Origin: Candidatus Aminicenantota bacterium
GTDB taxonomy: Bacteria > Acidobacteriota > Aminicenantia > Aminicenantales > Aminicenantaceae
Assembly (NCBI GenBank): GCA_020344415.1
Contig: CP070825.1
Coordinates: 4,186,630 to 4,221,298, forward strand
Direction of reading: 5' to 3'
DNA: 34,669 bases
Positions 24,696 through 31,774 of the stretch are shown piece by piece (the stretch's first letter is position 1; every line of letters starts with the position of its first letter). The position numbers and the translations under genes are program-made. The notes below the pieces were generated by a model, which worked only from the letters and a program-made list of their open reading frames with translations, made no database searches and had not been told where the DNA came from.

Positions 24696-25577
24696 TTAAG
24701 CTGCCTTTTTTTGTGATGATTTAAACATTGTATGGGCTTTAAAAGAGCTTCTTACCAGTGGCCCTGATTCAACATCTGTGAATCCGAAGTCCAGTGCCAC
24801 TTTCTTAAGTTGAGCGAATTCGCCAGGAGTATAGTATTTCCTAACCGGAATATTCTCTTTTGTAGGCTGGAGATACTGACCTATGGTCAAAAGGCCGCAG
24901 GAGACTTCTATCAAGTCAGAAAAGGTCTGAATGATTTCTTCTGTCTTTTCTCCTAGGCCCACCATGAGTCCTGATTTGGTGAGTGCGCCCATCTCCTTTG
25001 CCTTTTTCATGAGTCTTAAAGACCGGTGGTAGTTATTTTTAGGCCTGTTGATCAGAGGGTAGACGGCTTCTGTTGTCTCCAGATTATGATTCACAATATC
25101 AGGCTTGGCTTCTATGACTTTCTTCAGAGCTTGATCATCACCATTAAAATCTGGTATCAAAACCTCAACTTTAACACCAGGCGTTCTCTTTTTAATTGCC
25201 GATATTGTTTCGGCAAAAAGAGACGCTCCGCCGTCATGCAGGTCATCTCTGGTTACCGAAGTGACTACGGCATAGCGGAGGCTCAGGGAAGAGACAGCCT
25301 CTGCAATACGCTTTGGCTCGTCTCGGGAAGGAATTGAAGGGGAGCCTTTCTCAACGGCACAAAAAGAACAGCTGCGGGTGCATTGGTTACCAAGAATAAG
25401 AAACGTTGCAGTTTTTTGCGACCAGCATTCTGAGATATTTGGGCATTTTGCACTCTGACAGATGGTGTGAAGATTTTCTTCCTTGAGGGTATTTGAGACA
25501 AAAAAGAAATTTCGGTGGGAGGGAAATTTAACTTTTAACCAGTAGGGCTTTTTTATACTTGTTTGCGGAGATGACAC
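24696..25577 (-). CDS. lipA: Lipoyl synthase
   Basis: This is a 293-residue radical SAM enzyme that inserts two sulfurs into the octanoyl group on lipoyl domains. Both clusters are intact: the auxiliary cluster from C40-x4-C45-x5-C51 (CQSAKCPNISEC) and the radical SAM cluster from C66-x3-C70-x2-C73 (CTRSCSFC). AVVTSVTRDDLHDGGASLFA and KSGLMVGLGEKTEEI are family signatures. The C-terminal region contains the GPLVRSSFKAH motif, whose RSS is needed for cluster binding. Length is normal. It leads the run lipA, phosphoesterase, ogt. No lipB is adjacent, so the octanoyl source must be encoded elsewhere. Confidence 0.96.
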   Translation of the reverse strand: MSSPQTSIKKPYWLKVKFPSHRNFFFVSNTLKEENLHTICQSAKCPNISECWSQKTATFLILGNQCTRSCSFCAVEKGSPSIPSRDEPKRIAEAVSSLSLRYAVVTSVTRDDLHDGGASLFAETISAIKKRTPGVKVEVLIPDFNGDDQALKKVIEAKPDIVNHNLETTEAVYPLINRPKNNYHRSLRLMKKAKEMGALTKSGLMVGLGEKTEEIIQTFSDLIEVSCGLLTIGQYLQPTKENIPVRKYYTPGEFAQLKKVALDFGFTDVESGPLVRSSFKAHTMFKSSQKKAA

Positions 25578-25659
25578 TGTTTTTCCTACTTGGGAAAAAT
25601 AACTAAAGAGAATTAAAAAAATATTAAAATAGTTTTCAAATCAGGGAAGAAATGAAATC

Positions 25660-25866
25660 TTAATATTCGAAGTCTCTGTCTCTCTTGATACGTCTTCTCA
25701 TCCGCTTGCGCGCTTGAGCTGCCTTCATCCTTTTTTTCTCGCCAGGTTTATAATAGACAGAGTGCTTTTTAATTTCTTTGATTATTGCTTCTTGCTGAAC
25801 CCTTCTTTTAAATCTTTTTAAAGCGCTTTCTAGAGATTCACCTTCTTCTACGACGACAAACGCCAA
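25660..25866 (-). CDS. rpsU: Small ribosomal subunit protein bS21
   Basis: This is a 68-residue, strongly basic protein. VVVEEGESLESALKRFKRRV and the tail rich in Arg and Lys (KRMKAAQARKRMRRRIKR) are the full S21 family pattern. S21 binds near the 3' end of 16S rRNA and helps start translation. The start codon is TTG, set 9 bases after a near-perfect GGAGG. That strong site supports this start despite the rare codon. It lies 82 bases before lipA on the same strand and could be cotranscribed with it. Confidence 0.95.
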   Translation of the reverse strand: MAFVVVEEGESLESALKRFKRRVQQEAIIKEIKKHSVYYKPGEKKRMKAAQARKRMRRRIKRDRDFEY

Positions 25867-25963
25867 TAAAATTCACCTCCTTTTTTCAGGTACAAGATTT
25901 ATATCCGATTCAGCCCTCCTTGTCAAGCACATAAAAGAACATAAAGAAAAATCTAATTGCTTT

Positions 25964-25991
25964 GTCATTGCGGGCGAAGCGTGACTATCTC
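25964..25991. repeat. Degenerate GTCATTGCGGGCGAAGCG-type repeat
   Basis: The sequence GTCATTGCGGGCGAAGCGTG closely resembles the short intergenic repeat GTCATTGCGAGCGAAGCG that is dispersed in many unrelated bacterial genomes. Only one copy is in this window, so the call rests on resemblance. Confidence 0.4.
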
Positions 25992-26053
25992 AGGGAGAAA
26001 GATGAATTTTTTCATTCAGGAGCCTGATCGGGAAAAAGGTTGTCCTTTATGCT

Positions 26054-26073
26054 GGGCTTGATTTATCAAGCCT
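26054..26073. repeat. REP-like palindrome, second copy
   Basis: GGGCTTGA-TTTA-TCAAGCCT is nearly the same hairpin as at 3723-3742. A short T-run follows a few bases later on the plus strand, but no plus-strand gene ends before it. Confidence 0.6.
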
Positions 26074-26182
26074 ACATTTTTTATGAATAATTCAGGTTAA
26101 GCGAGAATGTAGATTCCTATGCTAAAAAGTACTAAACTACAACATAATCCTGAAAAATAAGAATCATAAGATAGGAAAAGTC

Positions 26183-26911
26183 ATGGTTTACGGTAAGCAC
26201 TTTGCCAGAATATATGATGCTAAGTGGACACCCTGGGGGAAGAAACTTTGGCCTTTTCTTTTTAAAGTTGTCAGAGAGAAACGCCCAGAGGCTGAAACTT
26301 GGCTCGATGTGTGTTGTGGAACCGGCTCACTTTTAGAGTACGTATGTAAAAGAGGCTTCTCTGGAGTGGGGGTTGATAATTCTCGTCATCAAATCAAAAT
26401 TGCCAAGAGCAATGTTTCGGAAGCCAAATTCTATACCCAAGATATTCGGAGTTTATCTTTATCACAAAAATTCGATGTGATTACCTGTACGTATGACAGT
26501 TTAAATTATCTGACCGTAAAAAGAGACTTGGAAAGAGCTTTTTGTAAAATCAGTTCCCATTTGAACCCAGATGGAATCTTTATATTCGATATGAATACAT
26601 ACGAGGGTTTACAAGACCAGTGGTCGAAGACATTCACAGTACGAGATCCATCCATGACTATCATTGTTGAATCCTCATTCGATTCTAAACGAGAGATCGG
26701 ACAATGCATCATAACAGGATTTCTAAAGGAAGGTCGGCTTTTTAGAAAATTCGAAGAGATTCATATCGAACGAGGATATAGGAGTGCAGAAATTGAGCAA
26801 CTGCTCACTAAGACAGGCTTTTCTTTCAGGAAGTACGATGGCAATACTTTAAAAAGGCCTAAGAAGCGGTCTGGGAGACTCCTTTATATCTGTCACAGAA
26901 GATTGAGCTAA
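26183..26911 (+). CDS. Class I SAM-dependent methyltransferase
   Basis: This is a 242-residue protein with the Rossmann methyltransferase fold. Motif I is LDVCCGTGSL (41-50), the acidic end of strand 2 is VGVDNSRHQIKIAK, motif II is the FDVITCTYDSLNYL block, and motif III is LNPDGIFIFDMNTYEG. The C-terminal part (FSFRKYDGNTLKRPKKRSGR) is typical of the broad methyltransf_25 group. The substrate cannot be told. It has no cotranscribed neighbour. The stop overlaps the lipoprotein gene on the other strand by 4 bases. Confidence 0.88.
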   Translation: MVYGKHFARIYDAKWTPWGKKLWPFLFKVVREKRPEAETWLDVCCGTGSLLEYVCKRGFSGVGVDNSRHQIKIAKSNVSEAKFYTQDIRSLSLSQKFDVITCTYDSLNYLTVKRDLERAFCKISSHLNPDGIFIFDMNTYEGLQDQWSKTFTVRDPSMTIIVESSFDSKREIGQCIITGFLKEGRLFRKFEEIHIERGYRSAEIEQLLTKTGFSFRKYDGNTLKRPKKRSGRLLYICHRRLS

Positions 26912-27474
26912 TTTGATCGCGGACCGAATAAAAGGAGGGACTCCAAAATCAGTATAACCCCTTTATCAGTATTCCCCCCTTTAAATTGCTCGCGAGCTGC
27001 TAGGATTTTGTCTCTCATTATTTCTGCGATTGGAGCTATACGAGCGGGCTCGTCCTTTTTCTGCTCTTGTTCTACATCTTTTGATTCCTCTTTCACTTTT
27101 TCTTTTGATGCTTCTGCGGCAGGTATCATCAACTTGAGGGCATCAGAAATCAATTCAACTCCTTGCTGAATGTTGCCACCTTGAAATTGTTCCTTGGCTT
27201 CCAGGATAGAATTTTCAAAGTTGCCCGGCCAAGAACCACCAGGCCTTGTCAACAAGATAACATCAAGCAAAAGATTAGCTCCCTCATCCACTTTTCCTTC
27301 AGCTAGACTGCTGATGGCTGATTGGATTTTGTTATTGACTTCTTTTGCTATGGAAGATATTTTCTCTTTTTCCTGAGGCTTTTCTAGAGTCGCAGGTTCT
27401 TCCTCTTTTTGTTGTTGACAGAATATTAAAAAGATCAAGATGACGAAAATTGAAACCCACATCCATTTTTTCAT
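26908..27474 (-). CDS. Probable lipoprotein with three internal repeats
   Basis: This is a 188-residue protein. The signal MKKWMWVSIFVILIFLIFC suggests lipidation at Cys19, although Phe at position -1 is not standard. The mature part is charged and has three related helical units of about 24 residues: IQSAISSLAEGKVDEGANLL, ILEAKEQFQGGNIQQGVELI and ILAAREQFKGGNTDKGVILI. A Lys/Glu-rich linker precedes the last unit. The repeats resemble TPR-like helical hairpins, but I cannot name the family. It is probably anchored in the envelope and binds protein. The nearest same-strand gene is the NfeD-like gene, ending 106 bases upstream. Confidence 0.7.
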   Translation of the reverse strand: MKKWMWVSIFVILIFLIFCQQQKEEEPATLEKPQEKEKISSIAKEVNNKIQSAISSLAEGKVDEGANLLLDVILLTRPGGSWPGNFENSILEAKEQFQGGNIQQGVELISDALKLMIPAAEASKEKVKEESKDVEQEQKKDEPARIAPIAEIMRDKILAAREQFKGGNTDKGVILILESLLLFGPRSN

Positions 27475-27580
27475 TCTGTGACCTCCATCATTACTATCAT
27501 CTATCTCTATTTAAATATACAGGCTCCAATCAGATTTTATTCATCTACTTTCTTTAATAATGGGCAGGCTTTACATATGA

Positions 27581-27871
27581 TTAAAAAGGCTTTACTTTTA
27601 AAGTCAAGCGGTCGATATCCTGGATAACCACTTTATCGCCGGGAGAAAGAGGGGTTTCGCTCTCAGCGTTCCACAGTTCTCCGCGGACAAAGATCTTTCC
27701 CTCTGTACCCTTCCATTGTTTGACTTCACCGACTAGCCCCACCATTCCAGAAGCGCCGCTCAGAGATTTTTTTCTTCTTTTGGTGATAAGCCAGATTAAG
27801 GGAAAAATTGCGTGTTCGATGATCTCGAATACTACATATAGGATAATTAGAATTATCAAGATTTTGAGCAT
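27581..27871 (-). CDS. NfeD-like membrane protein with OB fold
   Basis: This is a 96-residue protein with one N-terminal hydrophobic segment (LKILIILIILYVVFEIIEHA), a basic loop (TKRRKKS), and a soluble part GLVGEVKQWKGTEGKIFVRG to LSPGDKVVIQDIDRLTLKVK. That part is the short OB-fold domain of NfeD proteins. NfeD proteins work with SPFH/stomatin proteins or membrane proteases; neither partner is beside it here. The protein is shorter than full-length NfeD, which matches the small stand-alone form. Confidence 0.8.
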   Translation of the reverse strand: MLKILIILIILYVVFEIIEHAIFPLIWLITKRRKKSLSGASGMVGLVGEVKQWKGTEGKIFVRGELWNAESETPLSPGDKVVIQDIDRLTLKVKPF

Positions 27872-28166
27872 TGGTTCTCATGTCTATTGAAGAATAACTA
27901 GCCTCCCTAAGGAAAAATCTTAAACAAAAAAAACACAGGGCACAAGAAACTTCTCAAAAAATAGCAGAAGGATGGAGTCTTAACAATCTTGTGACAAAAT
28001 TTCAATAGCAATATTTTTGATACAGCGAGAGGCGAAAACAAGAAATAGGATAGATTGTTGACAGAGGGAGGGGATGTCTATATAAGATGTGAAAGTGGAG
28101 ACAATCAAATCCATAACATTAAAGCTGATTTATCCTCCTGTAAAAAAATCGGTTATTCGAAGATAA
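27872..28166 (+). promoter_or_regulatory. Leader of the DadA-like gene with sigma-70 promoter
   Basis: TTGACA (28058-28063) and TATAAG (28081-28086) are separated by exactly 17 bases. Transcription would start near 28093 and give a leader of about 74 bases. No ribosome site near the 28167 ATG is strong, and I see no riboswitch structure. Confidence 0.65.
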
Positions 28167-29417
28167 ATGAGCAGAGATCTAGACGTTTTGGTAGTGGGCG
28201 GAGGCGCCATAGGCATCTGCTCGGCATATTTTTTAGCTGAACAGGGTTTGCAAGTTACCATAGTGGAGCAAAAAGAAGTCGCTTCTGGATGCTCTGGTGC
28301 TAATGCCGGTCTCATTGTTCCCAGCCACAGCATCCCATTGGCCTCACCCGGTGTTTTATGTCAGGGACTCAAATGGATGTTGAAACCTGAGAGTCCTTTT
28401 TATATAAAACTGCGGTTTAGCCCTATTCTTTTTAATTGGTTGAGGAGATTTCGAAAAGCCAGCAAATATCAGCAAATGCTTCTGGGGCTCCACACATTAA
28501 GAGATTTGAATTACAGCAGCCTGGAACTGTTTGATCATATAATCTCGAGTGAATCTCTTTCGTGCGATTACAGGAAAGACGGCTGGCTGTTGGCATACAG
28601 AACTGATAAAGGTCTGAACAAAGCGCTCGATGAAGCACGTCTCCTAGAGGATCATGATATCGATGTGAAAATTCTGAGCGCTGATGATACATTGAAGATG
28701 GAGCCAATGCTTCGTGATGAAATCACCGGCGGAATCTTTTTTCCAGACGATGCCCATCTGGATCCAGAGAGATTTGTCCTTGCCTTAACAGAGCTGCTTC
28801 AAGAACGGGGAGTTAATATCCATAGACAAACAAAGGTTCTCGCTCTTGAAATATCCAATGGCCATATTAAAATCGCAAGAACAACGAAGGAAGATTTTAA
28901 ACCGAAGCAGGTAGTCCTGGCTGCCGGTGCGTGGTCTCCTGAACTTGTCCAGAACCTGAGTCATGAATTGCTTGTACAGCCTGCTAAGGGTTACAGCATT
29001 TCAGTTAAAAAACCAGACTCCTATCCTAGCCTGCCGCTCTATCTTGGTGAAGCCAAAGTGGCGGTCACTCCCCTGGAGGATATACTTCGTTTTGCAGGCA
29101 CAATGGAGTTATCCGGGATGGATTTCAGCATAAACCGTCGCCGGGTGGATGCCATTATGCATGCCGCCAGGGATTATTTAAGGGAATTGGAAGTTCTGGA
29201 GATTATAGATACCAGGTATGGCTTTCGGCCTTGTACTCCTGACGGATTACCCCTTATCGAACGCTTTCCTGGCTATGATAATTTAATTGTCGCAACAGGG
29301 CACTGCATGCTGGGGATATCACTTGCTCCAATTACTGGAAAACTGGTCTCGCAGCTGGTCCGCGGACAGACACCGGATATGGACCTGAGTTCTTTTCGTG
29401 TCGACAGGTTCAGATAA
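28167..29417 (+). CDS. DadA-like FAD-dependent amino-acid oxidoreductase
   Basis: This is a 416-residue flavoprotein of the DAO family. The FAD motif VLVVGGGAIGICSAYFLAEQ sits at 7-26, followed by QVTIVEQKEVASGCSGANAG, where the D-amino-acid dehydrogenase group has its flavin-adjacent SxxNAG box. PKQVVLAAGAWSPEL (about 250) and the C-terminal RYGFRPCTPDGLPLIERFPG with ATGHCMLGISLAPITGKL complete the family pattern. It likely oxidises a D-amino acid or a proline-type imino acid and feeds electrons to quinone; the exact substrate is not clear. It is a single-gene unit with its own promoter, facing the serine hydrolase gene tail to tail. Confidence 0.9.
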   Translation: MSRDLDVLVVGGGAIGICSAYFLAEQGLQVTIVEQKEVASGCSGANAGLIVPSHSIPLASPGVLCQGLKWMLKPESPFYIKLRFSPILFNWLRRFRKASKYQQMLLGLHTLRDLNYSSLELFDHIISSESLSCDYRKDGWLLAYRTDKGLNKALDEARLLEDHDIDVKILSADDTLKMEPMLRDEITGGIFFPDDAHLDPERFVLALTELLQERGVNIHRQTKVLALEISNGHIKIARTTKEDFKPKQVVLAAGAWSPELVQNLSHELLVQPAKGYSISVKKPDSYPSLPLYLGEAKVAVTPLEDILRFAGTMELSGMDFSINRRRVDAIMHAARDYLRELEVLEIIDTRYGFRPCTPDGLPLIERFPGYDNLIVATGHCMLGISLAPITGKLVSQLVRGQTPDMDLSSFRVDRFR

Positions 29418-29471
29418 AAAAAATGCTGGCTGTTGGAGGATAAGTCAGGCTAGGAAATGCGATGAGTGGGA

Positions 29472-29499
29472 GACCCTGTCCAGCCAGCTCAGCAGGGTC
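29472..29499. terminator. Hairpin between convergent genes
   Basis: GACCCTG (29472-29478) pairs with CAGGGTC (29493-29499) around a 14-base loop, between the tails of the FAD oxidoreductase and serine hydrolase genes. No long T-run follows, so its role as a terminator is uncertain. Confidence 0.35.
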
Positions 29500-29560
29500 A
29501 TCTATTTAGTCGGCAGAGAAATACATTTGTGGGAAAATGGATACAATAAAAGCTGACGCT

Positions 29561-31258
29561 CTACTTTTCTATTTTCTTAAATTTAAGATTCTTGACTCGG
29601 CCTGCATCTAGTGAAAACCCGATGACCTCGCCATCCTCAGCTCTTTCAATAGTCGCTCTGAACATGGCTCCACTGAACTTATCCTTTTCGGTAATCTCTA
29701 TCTCGATTCGAGGTTGCTTTCTCACATAGGCAAATAATTTGTCTTCTTCCATCACAAGCTTATACGTAACCAACAATTCGTCGCTGTAATAATTCCCTGC
29801 ATATTCTGCCAGCTGCTCCTGAGTAAGAGGGGGTGCTTCAATCTTCTTCCCTGGCATGTCTTGACCGCCCTGATGGAGAACAATCTTAGTGACTTTTCCC
29901 TTATCGTCCTTGTGAAAGGATACCTGAGCATCGACAACTTTTATGTCAAACGTTGCTTCTGAAATCGGAAACAGCTCTATTTTTTGCTGTCCTGCTACCT
30001 TTGCCCATAGACGATTGTCTTCCTTGGTTATGGTAATCAACAATCCCATCTCAAGCTGGTATTTTCCTACATAAGCGTCATAAACAGCAGGATCGATAGT
30101 GGCGGGTTTTTCCTGGGATTTTTCCGCTTCTTTTTTCTCTTTGTCCGGCTGGATATGGTCTGCGAGAAGAAGGTCGATTACCTTATGGGCGAGTTTGGTT
30201 GGACTGATGGAGCCCAGGTTACTCAATACGACCACTGAAAATTTATGATCCGAGATACGGATCATTTGTGCCCGAAATCCTCCCCATGCTCCTCCGTGGT
30301 GAACAGTCTTCAAGCCTTTGTACTTGCCGTGCATTAATCCAAGTGCATAATCGAGAGTTTTTCCGCTGTTGAGAGAGCCTTGAGTCAGCATGAGTGAAAT
30401 AAAATTTTTCCCTCCGACCTTGAGATCATAAAAATTCCGATCCCAGAGCAGCAGGTCCTCTACTGTTGTATATATCTGTCCGTCACCAGCCAGGTCAAAG
30501 TTGAAAAAGTGATCCACATGAAATACGCCTTTGTCGTCCTTAGAATATCCGATCGCCCGGTTCTTAATGATCCTGGTCCGGTCCTCATACACAAAAGTGT
30601 TTGTCATCCCGAGCGGTTCAAATATATGTTTGTTCGCATATTCTCCCATGGACATTCCGCTAACGCGTTTAACGATGACTGCTAAAAGGATATAGCCAGA
30701 GTTGCTGTACAAATACTCTTTTCCGGGGGCGAAATTGAGGTTCTTTTGGTGTGCGAGCAAGTCCACAATATCCTGGTCTGAATACACATTATGCGCTTCC
30801 ATGCCTGAGAGCCCCATCAGGGTCAGATAGTCGCGAACGCCACTCGTGTGATGAAGTAGATGGCGGACCGTGATAGAACTTTCATATTCAGGAAGTTCGG
30901 GAATATAAGTGCGTATATCATCGTCGAGCGATAGCTTGCCTTCAGCAATTAAAAGAGCAATACAGGCTGCTGTGAACTGTTTGGATGTCGAGCCGATATC
31001 AAATTCCGTTTTGGATGTTATGGGAATATTATAATCCAGGTTCGCAATCCCATATCCCCGCTTGTATACAATTTCCCCGTCCTGAATTACTGCTAAGGCA
31101 CATCCAGGAGTTTCTGGGTTGTCCCACTCGGCGAATATTTTGTCTATCTTTGCTTTGAGAGATTCATCGATCTCTTTATGGACCAGAGTGTTTGCATAAG
31201 CTGCAACTGTGCAAATAATAATCAGTAGAATAGAAAACGCATAAGTAGCTTTTTTCAT
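29561..31258 (-). CDS. Secreted serine hydrolase, class C beta-lactamase family
   Basis: This is a 565-residue protein with a signal peptide (MKKATYAFSILLIIICTVAA, cleavage near 22). The penicillin-recognising domain has the SxxK motif STSK at Ser90-Lys93, YSN at 184-186 and HHG at 320-322, so the catalytic triad is intact. It belongs to the beta-lactamase/D-aminopeptidase/esterase superfamily; such proteins in environmental bacteria are more often peptidases or esterases than antibiotic-resistance enzymes. Two related beta-rich units follow (about 385-470 and 480-562), each of the DUF3471-like type found behind these enzymes (ATIDPAVYDAYVGKYQLE and LTQEQLAEYAGNYYSDE). GGAGG precedes the ATG. 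It is probably periplasmic and transcribed alone. Confidence 0.92.
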   Translation of the reverse strand: MKKATYAFSILLIIICTVAAYANTLVHKEIDESLKAKIDKIFAEWDNPETPGCALAVIQDGEIVYKRGYGIANLDYNIPITSKTEFDIGSTSKQFTAACIALLIAEGKLSLDDDIRTYIPELPEYESSITVRHLLHHTSGVRDYLTLMGLSGMEAHNVYSDQDIVDLLAHQKNLNFAPGKEYLYSNSGYILLAVIVKRVSGMSMGEYANKHIFEPLGMTNTFVYEDRTRIIKNRAIGYSKDDKGVFHVDHFFNFDLAGDGQIYTTVEDLLLWDRNFYDLKVGGKNFISLMLTQGSLNSGKTLDYALGLMHGKYKGLKTVHHGGAWGGFRAQMIRISDHKFSVVVLSNLGSISPTKLAHKVIDLLLADHIQPDKEKKEAEKSQEKPATIDPAVYDAYVGKYQLEMGLLITITKEDNRLWAKVAGQQKIELFPISEATFDIKVVDAQVSFHKDDKGKVTKIVLHQGGQDMPGKKIEAPPLTQEQLAEYAGNYYSDELLVTYKLVMEEDKLFAYVRKQPRIEIEITEKDKFSGAMFRATIERAEDGEVIGFSLDAGRVKNLKFKKIEK

Positions 31259-31376
31259 TTATTCCTCCTTACCGAAATGGATTTTGCATTTCGTTTTTTC
31301 ATTTTTGAATCCTTTACAAGGATAACATATAGAAATTAAAACAGTTTTTCATCCAACGAAAGTAGGATTTCGTAGA

Positions 31377-31396
31377 AACACGACTTTGGTCGTGTT
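31377..31396. repeat. Perfect hairpin AACACGAC-TTTG-GTCGTGTT
   Basis: An 8-bp stem with a 4-base loop about 120 bases upstream of the serine hydrolase start. It could be a REP-type palindrome or an operator. No other copy was noticed in the window. Confidence 0.5.
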
Positions 31397-31412
31397 CAAG
31401 TAAAAAGGGGGC

Positions 31413-31530
31413 GTGTCTCACCATTTGACATAAGCGTACTTTTATGGAGACACTCATATTTTTGAGTCTTATCTGTAAAAATCCACTCTTTTATAGAAGA
31501 AAGCGTATAATATGTCAAATGTTGAGATGC
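31413..31530. mobile_element. Possible MITE of 118 bases
   Basis: The ends 31413-31432 and 31511-31530 are inverted repeats matching at 17 of 20 positions; the shared part includes CATTTGACATA. Inside, GTGTCTC (31413-31419) also pairs with GAGACAC (31447-31453). It encodes no protein. The layout suits a miniature element mobilised by a transposase elsewhere. No clear target-site duplication was found. Confidence 0.5.
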
Positions 31531-31774
31531 AGCCATTGTGTTTGTGCAGATGGCAACTGAAGGGGGAGTTGTGCAGGCTGTTTTCCTTCTTTATTTCAAG
31601 GGCAAAATTGATTATACTCTTTCCCTACGGATGCCCTGAATTTAGATGAATTCAAGTAGAGATTATGAAATTATGTTTCGAGGTTTAAGACAAAAGATTG
31701 CAGAAGTATTGTCTTTGTTTGTTAATCCTTTGGGTGCACTGGTAAAATGTAAGACATTACTAAGTGAATATTGG

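Larger units (their letters stand above)
25867..26182. other. Non-coding stretch with two repeat-like sequences
   Basis: The gap between rpsU and the methyltransferase gene has no gene. It contains a possible dispersed repeat at 25964-25991 and a REP-like hairpin at 26054-26073, listed separately, and the rpsU ribosome site at its left end. Confidence 0.6.
31259..31774. other. Intergenic stretch with hairpin and MITE-like element
   Basis: This divergent gap contains the serine hydrolase leader, a perfect hairpin at 31377-31396 and a 118-base inverted-repeat element at 31413-31530, listed separately. From 31646 on, the frame of the large repeat protein is already open. No other gene is seen. 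Confidence 0.6.

Noticed and set aside
27872..28166. Riboswitch in the leader of the FAD oxidoreductase gene
   Set aside because: No known aptamer core or terminator/antiterminator pair could be drawn from the sequence.
28055..28240. Plus-strand frame of 61 residues before the FAD oxidoreductase
   Set aside because: It starts inside the promoter and overlaps the true gene in another frame; its sequence is not protein-like.
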